Positions 33,894 to 41,231 of a stretch of 64,000 nt of DNA are shown here, one piece after another (the stretch's first letter is position 1; each line of letters starts with the position of its first letter). The notes beneath the pieces were generated by a model, which was given only the letters and a program-made list of their open reading frames with translations, did not search any database and had not been told where the DNA came from. Made by a program: the position numbers and the translations under genes. The DNA comes from Chryseobacterium shigense (GTDB lineage: Bacteria; Bacteroidota; Bacteroidia; Flavobacteriales; Weeksellaceae): assembly GCF_014207845.1 (NCBI RefSeq), contig NZ_JACHLC010000001.1, forward strand, positions 186,001 through 250,000. The letters are read 5' to 3'.

Positions 33894-34358
33894 ATGAAAA
33901 GACTGCTTGTTTTATGTACTGCAATCTTAATGAACTGTACAGCTGCGCCGTCTCAAAGAGCATCAGATATGCCTGAAAATGCAGAACTGCTTGTTTCTGA
34001 GGCACAGGGCGGTACAGATGAAGTTGGATTTACTATTATTAAGAATGAAAAAGAATTCCGTAACGCTATTAAAGGCAGTTTCGGTCTTATAGATTTGAAA
34101 AAAGAGCCGTCCGTCAATTATCCTAAATTTCCAAAAAACAAAAAAGTGATCATGTATCATATGGGAATTTTCAGGTCGGGCAGTCACAGAATTACCTCAA
34201 TCAGAAATATATCCGTAAAAAATAATGTACTGTACGTGGAAGTTCCGGGGATATCATCAGGCGGAATGGAAATTCAGGTGCTTTCAAATCCGTGGTTTAT
34301 TTTTGCCGTTCCTTCAGATTACCAGTTTGCCTCAATAGAATTAAAATATTCCAATTAA
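33894..34358 (+). CDS. Lipoprotein, possibly PrcB-like
   Basis: A 154-aa lipoprotein from ATG 33894 (an in-frame TTG seven codons earlier overlaps the promoter-like site). The signal MKRLLVLCTAILMNC ends in the lipobox ILMNC. The C-terminal 80 residues (KKVIMYHMGIFRSGSHRITS, NNVLYVEVPG, SNPWFIFAVPSDYQF) resemble the PrcB_C fold found in protease-complex subunits, but the resemblance is by eye. It lies 2 bases before the cysteine desulfurase gene; the link between them is unclear. Confidence 0.7.
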   Translation: MKRLLVLCTAILMNCTAAPSQRASDMPENAELLVSEAQGGTDEVGFTIIKNEKEFRNAIKGSFGLIDLKKEPSVNYPKFPKNKKVIMYHMGIFRSGSHRITSIRNISVKNNVLYVEVPGISSGGMEIQVLSNPWFIFAVPSDYQFASIELKYSN

Positions 34359-34359
34359 A

Positions 34360-35535
34360 ATGAACAAAATATATTTAGATAACGCTGCAACAACTCCTCT
34401 TTCAGAAGAAGTCATAGATGCAATGGTTGGCACCATGAAGATGAATTTCGGAAATCCTTCTTCCACCCACAGTTTTGGGCAGGAAGCAAAGATCCTTATA
34501 GAAAATGTGAGAAGGCAGGTTGCAGATTATCTTCATGTAACACCTGCAGAAATTATCTTTACTTCGTGCGGAACAGAATCGAACAATATGATCATTAAAT
34601 CCAGTGTGGAACATCTTGGAGTACAGAGGATCATCAGTTCACCGCTGGAACACAAATGTGTATCTGAGAGTATTCTGGATATGAAAAGCAGAAAAGGAGT
34701 AGAGGTAAACTATATACGTCCCAATGAGAAAGGGGATATTGACCTTAATAAGCTGGAAGAGCTTTTAAAAGCATCAGATAAAAAAACGCTGGTAAGCTTA
34801 ATGCATGCCAATAACGAGATCGGAAATATTGCAGACATCAAAAAGATTGCTGAAATCTGTAAAGCAAATAATGCCCTTTTCCATTCAGATACGGTACAAA
34901 CGATGGCCCACATGAATCTTGATTTTTCCGATATCTTGGTAGATTTTGCTTCATGCAGTGCCCACAAATTCCATGGCCCGAAAGGAGTAGGGTTTGCTTT
35001 CATCCGAAAATCAACAGGAATGAAGGGAATTATCACAGGAGGACCCCAGGAAAGAAGTCTGAGAGCCGGAACTGAGAATGTAGCCGGTATCGTAGGTCTT
35101 GGAAAAGCACTGGAACTTTCCCTGAATCATATGGAAGAATATACCAACCACATGCAGGGCATCAAAGATTACGCAATAGAAAGACTTTCTGCAGTAATTC
35201 CGGGCATTAAATTCAACGGAAGAAGTGCAGAGAAGGAAAACAGCCTTTACACGGTTTTAAGTGCTTTACTCCCTTATAAAAACCCTTTGATCGGGCTTCA
35301 GCTGGATATGAAAGGAATTGCAATTTCCCAGGGAAGTGCATGTTCTTCAGGAGCATCAAAACCTTCGATGGTGATGATGATGGTTCTTTCTGAGGATGAA
35401 ATGGAGCATTGTACGCCGTTACGTATTTCTTTCAGCCATATGACAACAAAAGAGGAAATAGACGCATTGGCAGCAGCTCTGGAAGAAATTTCAAAAGACT
35501 TTACTATAGAAAAAACAAATGTTGAGCATAGATAG
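34360..35535 (+). CDS. Cysteine desulfurase (NifS/IscS family)
   Basis: A PLP enzyme that removes sulfur from L-cysteine for Fe-S cluster assembly or tRNA thiolation. The 391-aa protein starts MNKIYLDNAATTPLSEEV, the family N-terminus. The PLP lysine is K203 in SAHKFHGPKGVGF, and the persulfide-forming cysteine is C328 in GSACSSGASKPS, typical of the IscS/NifS (class I) type with its mobile loop. The ATTPLS, FTSCGTESNN and RAGTENV motifs are also seen. No IscU or other isc gene is next to it; a thioredoxin gene follows 85 bases later behind its own promoter. Confidence 0.92.
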   Translation: MNKIYLDNAATTPLSEEVIDAMVGTMKMNFGNPSSTHSFGQEAKILIENVRRQVADYLHVTPAEIIFTSCGTESNNMIIKSSVEHLGVQRIISSPLEHKCVSESILDMKSRKGVEVNYIRPNEKGDIDLNKLEELLKASDKKTLVSLMHANNEIGNIADIKKIAEICKANNALFHSDTVQTMAHMNLDFSDILVDFASCSAHKFHGPKGVGFAFIRKSTGMKGIITGGPQERSLRAGTENVAGIVGLGKALELSLNHMEEYTNHMQGIKDYAIERLSAVIPGIKFNGRSAEKENSLYTVLSALLPYKNPLIGLQLDMKGIAISQGSACSSGASKPSMVMMMVLSEDEMEHCTPLRISFSHMTTKEEIDALAAALEEISKDFTIEKTNVEHR

Positions 35536-35554
35536 TCTTATTGCTTAAAAATCG

Positions 35555-35562
35555 TAATTTTG
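35555..35562 (+). promoter_or_regulatory. Candidate -7 element (TAATTTTG) of the thioredoxin gene
   Basis: Perfect TAnnTTTG match in the 85-base spacer before the thioredoxin ATG at 35621; leader of about 50 bases, A-rich before the start codon (AAAAGAAACAAA). Confidence 0.45.
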
Positions 35563-35620
35563 AACATCCGATTAAGGATTGGAATAAGAATATAATATTA
35601 ATTTAAATAAAAGAAACAAA

Positions 35621-35938
35621 ATGGCTTTAGAAATTACGGACAGCTCATTTCAGGACACAGTTTTAAAATCAGACAAGCCGGTATTGGTAGACTTTTGGGC
35701 GGTATGGTGCGGACCATGCAGAACTTTGGGACCAATCATCGAAGAAGTAGCATCAGATTTTGAAGGAAAAGCAGTGGTAGGAAAAGTTGATGTAGACAAC
35801 AATCAGGAAATTTCTACACAGTACGGCATCAGAAATATCCCTACAGTTCTGATTTTTAAGAACGGTGAAGTGGTTGATAAATTAGTTGGTGTAGCTCCAA
35901 AAGAGGTGATCGCCGAAAAACTAAGTGCACACTTATAA
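35621..35938 (+). CDS. trxA: Thioredoxin
   Basis: A 105-aa cytosolic disulfide reductase with the classical active site WCGPC (C30 and C33) in VDFWAVWCGPCRTLGPII. The cis-proline motif IRNIPTVLIFKNGEVVDKLVG is present and the length is that of a free thioredoxin with no signal peptide. Single-gene unit with its own promoter and terminator. Confidence 0.96.
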   Translation: MALEITDSSFQDTVLKSDKPVLVDFWAVWCGPCRTLGPIIEEVASDFEGKAVVGKVDVDNNQEISTQYGIRNIPTVLIFKNGEVVDKLVGVAPKEVIAEKLSAHL

Positions 35939-35961
35939 AAAAAATAACTTTGATAATGAAT

Positions 35962-35981
35962 GCCTTCCATTTTCGGGGGGC
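35962..35981 (+). terminator. Intrinsic terminator after trxA
   Basis: Stem GCCTTCC / GGGGGGC (7 bp, two G-U pairs) with a 6-base loop, followed by ten T residues. Confidence 0.82.
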
Positions 35982-35998
35982 TTTTTTTTTGTAAATAA

Positions 35999-36029
35999 TT
36001 TGCAGGTAATGAAAAAAGGTGTAATTTTG
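35999..36029 (+). promoter_or_regulatory. Promoter of the tRNA-Asp array
   Basis: Both Bacteroidetes elements are present: -33 TTTG (35999-36002), a 19-base spacer, and -7 TAATTTTG (36022-36029). It is the best-formed promoter in the window; transcription would begin near 36036, about 36 bases before the first tRNA-Asp. Confidence 0.7.
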
Positions 36030-36071
36030 CAATCACAAAAAAGAAACAACGTTCTTTACAACACAGAAAAT

Positions 36072-36145
36072 GATCCGGTAGTTCAGCTGGTTAGAATGCC
36101 GCCCTGTCACGGCGGAGGTCGCGGGTTCGAGTCCCGTCCGGATCG
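36072..36145 (+). tRNA. tRNA-Asp (anticodon GTC), copy 1
   Basis: A 74-base cloverleaf: acceptor arms GATCCGG / CCGGATC with discriminator G, anticodon loop CTGTCAC (GTC), T loop GTTCGAGTC. No CCA encoded. It is identical to the two following copies. Confidence 0.96.
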
Positions 36146-36177
36146 CAAAAGTTTTATAATTTACTTTAAAAAAATTA

Positions 36178-36251
36178 GATCCGGTAGTTCAGCTGGTTAG
36201 AATGCCGCCCTGTCACGGCGGAGGTCGCGGGTTCGAGTCCCGTCCGGATCG
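36178..36251 (+). tRNA. tRNA-Asp (anticodon GTC), copy 2
   Basis: Identical in all 74 bases to the flanking copies; separated from copy 1 by a 32-base AT-rich spacer. Confidence 0.96.
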
Positions 36252-36284
36252 CAGAAGTTTTCTCAATTTCTTTTTTAAAAAATT

Positions 36285-36358
36285 GATCCGGTAGTTCAGC
36301 TGGTTAGAATGCCGCCCTGTCACGGCGGAGGTCGCGGGTTCGAGTCCCGTCCGGATCG
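36285..36358 (+). tRNA. tRNA-Asp (anticodon GTC), copy 3
   Basis: Third identical 74-base copy, 33 bases after copy 2. It is the gene closest to the injection-system operon. Confidence 0.96.
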
Positions 36359-36369
36359 CAATATTTGTA

Positions 36370-36390
36370 AAGTCACCAATTTGGTGACTT
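36370..36390 (+). terminator. Intrinsic terminator of the tRNA-Asp array
   Basis: Inverted arms AAGTCACCAA / TTGGTGACTT followed by TTTTTGTTTG; it isolates the tRNAs from the downstream injection-system operon. Confidence 0.88.
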
Positions 36391-36735
36391 TTTTTGTTTG
36401 TAATTGTTTGATAAACAGAATCATACCTGCTTATAAACAGGTTGGCTAAGTCCAGAATAAAATGGTGAAATTTTGAAGGTATTTCGTAAGCGACCTAATT
36501 TTTTACCATTCTATGTAATAAGAATTCTACGGTCTTGTTTATACTGTAAGATCTATATGCCTAATGTCTCATGGGCTGTTATAATTTACATTCTTTTCGT
36601 TTTCTAACTTAAAAAAGGGGAATTTCCTCTATGAAAAAGGGTGTATTTCCTGTAACATATTTTATATATTATTGCTTGTTTTGTATAGGAATCTTTGATA
36701 AAATAATGATTTATTAAAACATTCTTAATAAGCAT
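36391..36735. other. Leader region of the contractile injection operon
   Basis: 345 non-coding bases. It must carry the promoter of the 23-kb operon, yet no perfect TAnnTTTG element is present; the nearest are imperfect (TTGTTTTG near 36677, AATCTTTG at 36690-36697). A small hairpin ACCTG/CAGGT lies at 36425-36442. A promoter that departs from the housekeeping consensus would fit conditional expression. Confidence 0.45.
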
Positions 36736-37395
36736 ATGAATTTAAAAACAATCATAGAGAAAATTGCCGGATTGGTTGATCCTGATGAAAATATGATCAG
36801 CATCACCAATATTGCTACCCTTAATGATGGAGATGATTTTCTAGAATTAAAATCCAGCATTACCCTATCTGTTGTAAATATTCAGGAAGATAAAACACTT
36901 AAAAACCAGTCTGTTTATCAAAAAAATACCATCAGCAATACTGTTGATAAATATGCACATCCTACAAAATACCTGAATATTTCTATTCTTTTTGCATCTT
37001 ATAATAAAGACCATTCCCAGTATTTGGTTGGTCTCGAAAAACTACAGAGTATTATTGATTTTTTTCAGCAGAACAACTCTTTTTATTATCATTTGAATAC
37101 TAATGAAGTAATTACATATTATACCTATGACGGTAAAAGTGATACCGAAAAAAAAGACTATTCAAAAATAACATTCTTATTAGTTAGTTTAAGTATGGAC
37201 CAGCTCAATCAGATGTGGTCATACTTAGGTTCAAAATACATGCCTTCAGTTTTGTACGAAATGAGAGTGCTGCCTGTTCAGAAAAATACAAAAGTCAACG
37301 AAAAAGCAATCGAAGAAATTGGAATAAATCTGTGGGAAAATAATAAAAATGATCCTACAGGATTTTTAGAATCCGTAGTTCACCCTAATCCTTAA
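36736..37395 (+). CDS. Contractile injection cap protein, DUF4255 (Pvc16/Afp16-like)
   Basis: A 219-aa protein with the DUF4255/Pvc16 N-terminal pattern (ISITNIATLNDGD, YLNISILFASYNKDHSQYLVGLEKLQSIIDFF, LLVSLSMDQLNQMWSYLGSKYMPSVLYEMRVLPV). In Afp and PVC particles this protein caps the distal end of tube and sheath and fixes particle length. It is the first gene of the operon, as Pvc16-like genes often are in Bacteroidetes, and is followed after 21 bases by the sheath gene. Confidence 0.87.
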   Translation: MNLKTIIEKIAGLVDPDENMISITNIATLNDGDDFLELKSSITLSVVNIQEDKTLKNQSVYQKNTISNTVDKYAHPTKYLNISILFASYNKDHSQYLVGLEKLQSIIDFFQQNNSFYYHLNTNEVITYYTYDGKSDTEKKDYSKITFLLVSLSMDQLNQMWSYLGSKYMPSVLYEMRVLPVQKNTKVNEKAIEEIGINLWENNKNDPTGFLESVVHPNP

Positions 37396-37416
37396 AAATA
37401 ATTAAAAAATAAAGCC

Positions 37417-39333
37417 ATGAATGTAAGTTCACTTAAAACACCCGGAGTGCACATCAATGAAATTGACGCATTCCCACCATCAGTAGCACAGGTAGCCACA
37501 GCAATACCTGCTTTTATAGGCTATACGGAAAAAGGACCGCTTGTTCCGGTAAGAATTACCTCTTTTATGGAATTTGAACAGATTTTCGGAAAAGCTCCAA
37601 GTCCGGACACCGTTACCATTGATATAGGAAATGACGTGTATACGGTAACTGAAAGTAAATTTAAACTGTACAACAGCATAAAATTGTTTTATGCAAACGG
37701 AGGAGGAACATGCTATATCGTTTCCCTCGGAAAATTTACAGATAATCCTGCATTCTCTGCGTCAAAAGACTTTACAGATGGTTTGGATTTGTTAAGAAGT
37801 TTTGATGAGCCCACCTTATTGCTTTCTCCCGATGCAGTTAATTTATCCGCTGATAATCTTGCTGCCGTTCAACAGCAGATGCTTCTTCAGTGTAATGATC
37901 TGATGGACAGGTTTTCAATACTGGATATCATCACATTATCTGCCCCGAATAAAACGGACTTAATTTCCAGCATTGAAAGCTTCAGGGATAAAGTAGGAAA
38001 TATGAACCTGAAATACGGAGCTGCTTATTATCCGCATTTCAACATCAATTCCAGTTATAAATTCAGGTTTAGCAAAATAGATGCACAGGTAAATTTTGCA
38101 GGTATTTATGCTTCTGATCCTATTATTGCTCCCATGATCGCTAAATTTAAATCCCAGTATGATTTAGTTTATAAAGCTACAGCAACTACAGGATTTATTT
38201 TTGAATGGAATAAAGCTGCTTTTCAAACCAATAAAGACAAAGCGGTAATAGCAAACGACTTTTCCAATACCAATGCCTATTTCACAAAACTGGTAAACCT
38301 GTTGTCAAAACTGGGGAAAACATCCACCATTACCGATGCAGATTTGAAAATTTATGTTGAAAACACAATCTCAACATCATTAAAACCATATCTGCAAAGC
38401 CTGATTGATCTCAAGGCAGTTTATAATACATTGAAAGATCCTGCTACCACAAACGTTTTTGTTGCAGGAAAACAGATCAGCCAAACTATTGTAGCTGCTG
38501 ATTTTGAATCAATCTGGGGTACTTTGGCCGTTTCATCATCCAATCCTTTCACGGGTAATTTAGAAACTACTCCCGCACTTACGGCAGATTTAAATAAAAT
38601 ACAGTTTGCATTGGACAAATTAAGAACATTGATTCTTAATGGAATGAACAGTGCCATGGCTTCCATCGAAAATTATATCGAACAGCAGGAAAGCACGCTG
38701 ACTTCCAATATGCCGTTGTATGCTGAAATCGTTGCCAGATTATCCGTTTCTATGAATACTGTGCCTCCTTCGGGCGCTATAGCAGGAATTTATGCACAGA
38801 CAGACAGGACAAGAGGAGTCTGGAAGTCCCCAGCAAATATCAGTATCAATGGAATTATTGGTTTAACAGATGATATCAATGATACGGAACAGGAAGACAT
38901 GAATATTCATCCTACCGGAAAATCTGTTAATGCCTTAAGAAAATTTACAGGAAGCGGTTTCCTGGTTTGGGGTGGAAGAACACTAGCCGGAAACAGTAAT
39001 GACTGGAAATACATTAACGTTCGCAGATTGGCCAATATGATTGAAGAATCTGTGAAAAAGGCATGTATGCAGTTCGTTTTTGAACCTAATGCTGCTCAAA
39101 CCTGGGTCAATGTAAAAGGAATGATAGAAAATTACCTTACCACAGTATGGAATGACGGAGGTTTGGTAGGGGCAAAAGCAGAGCATGCATTTTTCGTTCA
39201 GGTTGGATTGGGACAAACCATGTCCGCCCAGGATATTCTGGAAGGAAGAATGATTGTTAAAATTGGGTATGCCCCTTCAAGACCTGCTGAATTTATCGTT
39301 TTGGAATTCAAGCAAATGCAACAGCGTTCATAA
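37417..39333 (+). CDS. Contractile sheath protein
   Basis: The sheath subunit whose contraction drives the inner tube. The 638-aa protein begins MNVSSLKTPGVHINEIDAFP, the universal N-terminus of phage-tail-type sheaths, with AIPAFIGYTEKGP just after. The handshake C-terminal domain runs from about residue 450 (SGAIAGIYAQTDRTRGVWKSPAN, GFLVWGGRTL, YINVRRLANMIEESV) to the end. Between them, residues ~205-445 are a helix-rich insert much larger than in Afp sheaths, probably an outer-surface decoration domain. Only one sheath gene is present, while Afp and PVC have three. Confidence 0.94.
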   Translation: MNVSSLKTPGVHINEIDAFPPSVAQVATAIPAFIGYTEKGPLVPVRITSFMEFEQIFGKAPSPDTVTIDIGNDVYTVTESKFKLYNSIKLFYANGGGTCYIVSLGKFTDNPAFSASKDFTDGLDLLRSFDEPTLLLSPDAVNLSADNLAAVQQQMLLQCNDLMDRFSILDIITLSAPNKTDLISSIESFRDKVGNMNLKYGAAYYPHFNINSSYKFRFSKIDAQVNFAGIYASDPIIAPMIAKFKSQYDLVYKATATTGFIFEWNKAAFQTNKDKAVIANDFSNTNAYFTKLVNLLSKLGKTSTITDADLKIYVENTISTSLKPYLQSLIDLKAVYNTLKDPATTNVFVAGKQISQTIVAADFESIWGTLAVSSSNPFTGNLETTPALTADLNKIQFALDKLRTLILNGMNSAMASIENYIEQQESTLTSNMPLYAEIVARLSVSMNTVPPSGAIAGIYAQTDRTRGVWKSPANISINGIIGLTDDINDTEQEDMNIHPTGKSVNALRKFTGSGFLVWGGRTLAGNSNDWKYINVRRLANMIEESVKKACMQFVFEPNAAQTWVNVKGMIENYLTTVWNDGGLVGAKAEHAFFVQVGLGQTMSAQDILEGRMIVKIGYAPSRPAEFIVLEFKQMQQRS

Positions 39334-39366
39334 AAATAATCTTTACTAATCAAAAAAATTAATATC

Positions 39367-39804
39367 ATGCCAAATACAGATTTTCCACTACCGAAGTTCC
39401 ATTTTAGCGTTGCCTGGGGAGGTAGTAAAATAGCATTTACTGAAGTTTCCGGTCTTAATAAAGAAATGGATATCATAGAGCACCGTGTAGGATCAAGCCC
39501 CGAGTTTTTTAAAAAGAAAATGCCGGGATTGGCAAAAAACGGGAATATTACCTTAAAAAGAGGCGTGTTTGAGGGAGATAACGAGTTTTACGACTGGTAC
39601 AATACGGTAGCCCTCAACACCGTAGAAAGAAGAAACATTACGATCTCGCTATTGGACGAAAACCATGAACCGAAAGTAGTCTGGAAAGTGAAAGACTGTT
39701 TCATCGTATCCCTGAAATGTACAGATATGAAAGCCGATGCCAACGAAGCAGCCATAGATACGGTGGAAATCGCCAATCATGGTTTTACATTGGAATACCT
39801 ATAA
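39367..39804 (+). CDS. Inner tube protein 1 (Hcp-like, Afp1 type)
   Basis: A 145-aa T4 gp19-like tube protein that stacks as rings inside the sheath. The N-terminus FPLPKFHFSVAWGGSKIAFTEVSGLNKEMDIIEHR and the KRGVFEGDNEFYDWYNTV and TVEIANHGFTLEYL segments are family hallmarks. It is shorter by 7 residues than the second tube protein immediately downstream; this one is more likely to be the main tube subunit because it sits directly after the sheath gene. Confidence 0.92.
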   Translation: MPNTDFPLPKFHFSVAWGGSKIAFTEVSGLNKEMDIIEHRVGSSPEFFKKKMPGLAKNGNITLKRGVFEGDNEFYDWYNTVALNTVERRNITISLLDENHEPKVVWKVKDCFIVSLKCTDMKADANEAAIDTVEIANHGFTLEYL

Positions 39805-39813
39805 AAGCTTGTC

Positions 39814-40272
39814 ATGCCTAATAATGATCCCATAGTAGGTTTCCATTTTTCGGTAGTATTTGAACTGATGCCACAGTTTTCTATTGATACAAAGTTCCAG
39901 AATGTAAGCGGATTAAAGGCAACTGTTGAAACGGAATCCTATACAGAAGGCGGACAAAACAGGTTCAAACACAATCTGCCGTTGCGTTCCGGTTATCAGG
40001 ATCTTGTTTTAAAAAGGGGGCTTACCTCCGATATGTCCGGACTGTCCATGTGGTGTAGCCAGGCCATAGAAAACTTTATTTTCCATCCGGCCAATCTGGT
40101 AGTGTCATTATTAAATGAAAATGGAATTCCCGTAAAAGTCTGGTATGTATCTCATGCCATTCCGCTGAGCTATGAATTCAGTGAATTTAATGCAGAAGAA
40201 AATAAAATAGTTGTAGAAACCATTACCCTGAAGTATAATTTTTTCAAAGAAATTCCTGTTCCGGGGTTTTAA
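39814..40272 (+). CDS. Inner tube protein 2 (Afp5-type tube initiator)
   Basis: A 152-aa paralogue of the first tube protein: IVGFHFSVVFELMPQ, FQNVSGLKATVETESYTEGG, LVLKRGLTSDMSGLSMWCSQ and TITLKYNFFKEIPVPGF. In Afp and PVC a second, diverged tube protein forms the first ring on the baseplate hub, which is the likely role here. It starts 9 bases after the first tube gene. Confidence 0.88.
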   Translation: MPNNDPIVGFHFSVVFELMPQFSIDTKFQNVSGLKATVETESYTEGGQNRFKHNLPLRSGYQDLVLKRGLTSDMSGLSMWCSQAIENFIFHPANLVVSLLNENGIPVKVWYVSHAIPLSYEFSEFNAEENKIVVETITLKYNFFKEIPVPGF

Positions 40273-40282
40273 AAAAAATAAA

Positions 40283-40459
40283 ATGGCAATCGAGATCAAA
40301 GAACTGAGGATAAAAGTGAACATCACCGAAGGAAATGATGATCAGTTTCATATTGCTAAAAAGATGGACCCTGTAAAATTACAGGAAATGAAATCTGAAA
40401 TAGTAAAAGAGTGTACCCAAAAAGTTTTAGAAAAAATTAAAGAAAAAGAAGAACGATGA
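40283..40459 (+). CDS. DUF5908 small injection-system protein (Afp6/Pvc6-like)
   Basis: A 58-aa gene that is easily missed. It begins MAIEIKELRIKVNITEG, the conserved DUF5908 start found at this operon position in many injection systems, and ends in a charged helix (EIVKECTQKVLEKIKEKEER). It starts 10 bases after the second tube gene and its stop overlaps the next start in ATGA (40456-40459). Function unknown; the position between tube and tube adaptor suggests a role in assembly of the tube base. Confidence 0.85.
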   Translation: MAIEIKELRIKVNITEGNDDQFHIAKKMDPVKLQEMKSEIVKECTQKVLEKIKEKEER

Positions 40460-41226
40460 TACAGGCAGCTCTAGGCATTATAGATAAAATGCGGATCGAG
40501 GTTTTTCCTACAAAAGACTATGCCGAACCTCCTAATGAAACCATTTTTGTCCAGTTAAATCCCGAAAAATACACCATGAAAAATAATGTGGTGTTTTGCG
40601 AAGGACAGGCAATGGGAACTACGGGAAGCGATCTGAAATTCAATAAAATTGAAGGGGAAGAAGTAACATTCGATTTTTTGTTTGACAGTTCAGGCATTGT
40701 TCCTCAGGGAAAAACAGTAAAAGGAAAAGGAACGGATTCTCTTACAGGGACGTTAAGCGCAATCGGTGAATCATTGAAACCGGCGTATGTAGATCCTTTC
40801 GGGGAAGTTGAATCGGTGGAAAAGCAGGTGGAAGGATTCAAGGATTCTTTAATGAAATATGACGGGAAAAGTCACCAGACTCCTTATTTAAAATTACTTT
40901 GGGGAGGCTACAGTTTAAGCTGCCGGCTGAAAAGCATGGATATTGAATATTATCTTTTCAGAAAAGACGGAAGACCGGTTCGTGCCAAAGTGAAATGCCT
41001 GTTCAAAGGAACGGTAAAATATGAGTTGATGGTGGCTGAACAGAAAAAGAGTTCACCCGATCTTACCCATGAAAGAACCATCCAGATGAATGATAAGCTC
41101 CCGCTGCTGGCAGAATCTATCTACGAAAGCGATGATTTTTATATTGATGTAGCGAAAAGCAATAAACTGCTTAGTTTCAGGAATATAAATACAGGACAAA
41201 AATTAAAATTTCCACCCGTTAAATAA
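40456..41226 (+). CDS. Tube-baseplate adaptor with LysM-like domain (Afp7/Pvc7-like)
   Basis: A 256-aa protein that joins tube and spike. Residues ~10-190 match the CIS tube adaptor domain (IEVFPTKDYAEPPNETIFVQLNPEKYTMKNNVVF, VTFDFLFDSSGIVP, YLKLLWGGYSLSCRLKSMDIEYYLFRKDG). The last ~55 residues (HERTIQMNDKLPLLAESIYE ... LSFRNINTGQKLKFPP) read as a LysM-like fold, here used structurally inside the baseplate rather than for peptidoglycan, as in T4 gp53-like proteins. It overlaps the DUF5908 gene by 4 bases and precedes the spike gene by 5. Confidence 0.88.
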   Translation: MIQAALGIIDKMRIEVFPTKDYAEPPNETIFVQLNPEKYTMKNNVVFCEGQAMGTTGSDLKFNKIEGEEVTFDFLFDSSGIVPQGKTVKGKGTDSLTGTLSAIGESLKPAYVDPFGEVESVEKQVEGFKDSLMKYDGKSHQTPYLKLLWGGYSLSCRLKSMDIEYYLFRKDGRPVRAKVKCLFKGTVKYELMVAEQKKSSPDLTHERTIQMNDKLPLLAESIYESDDFYIDVAKSNKLLSFRNINTGQKLKFPPVK

Positions 41227-41231
41227 TTACC

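Noticed and set aside
35925..36200. Plus-strand frame of 91 codons over the trxA terminator and tRNA-Asp
   Set aside because: Covers a terminator, a promoter and a tRNA gene; not a protein gene.
40456..41226. LysM domain as a peptidoglycan-binding enzyme part
   Set aside because: In this operon position the LysM-like end belongs to the tube-baseplate adaptor and is structural.
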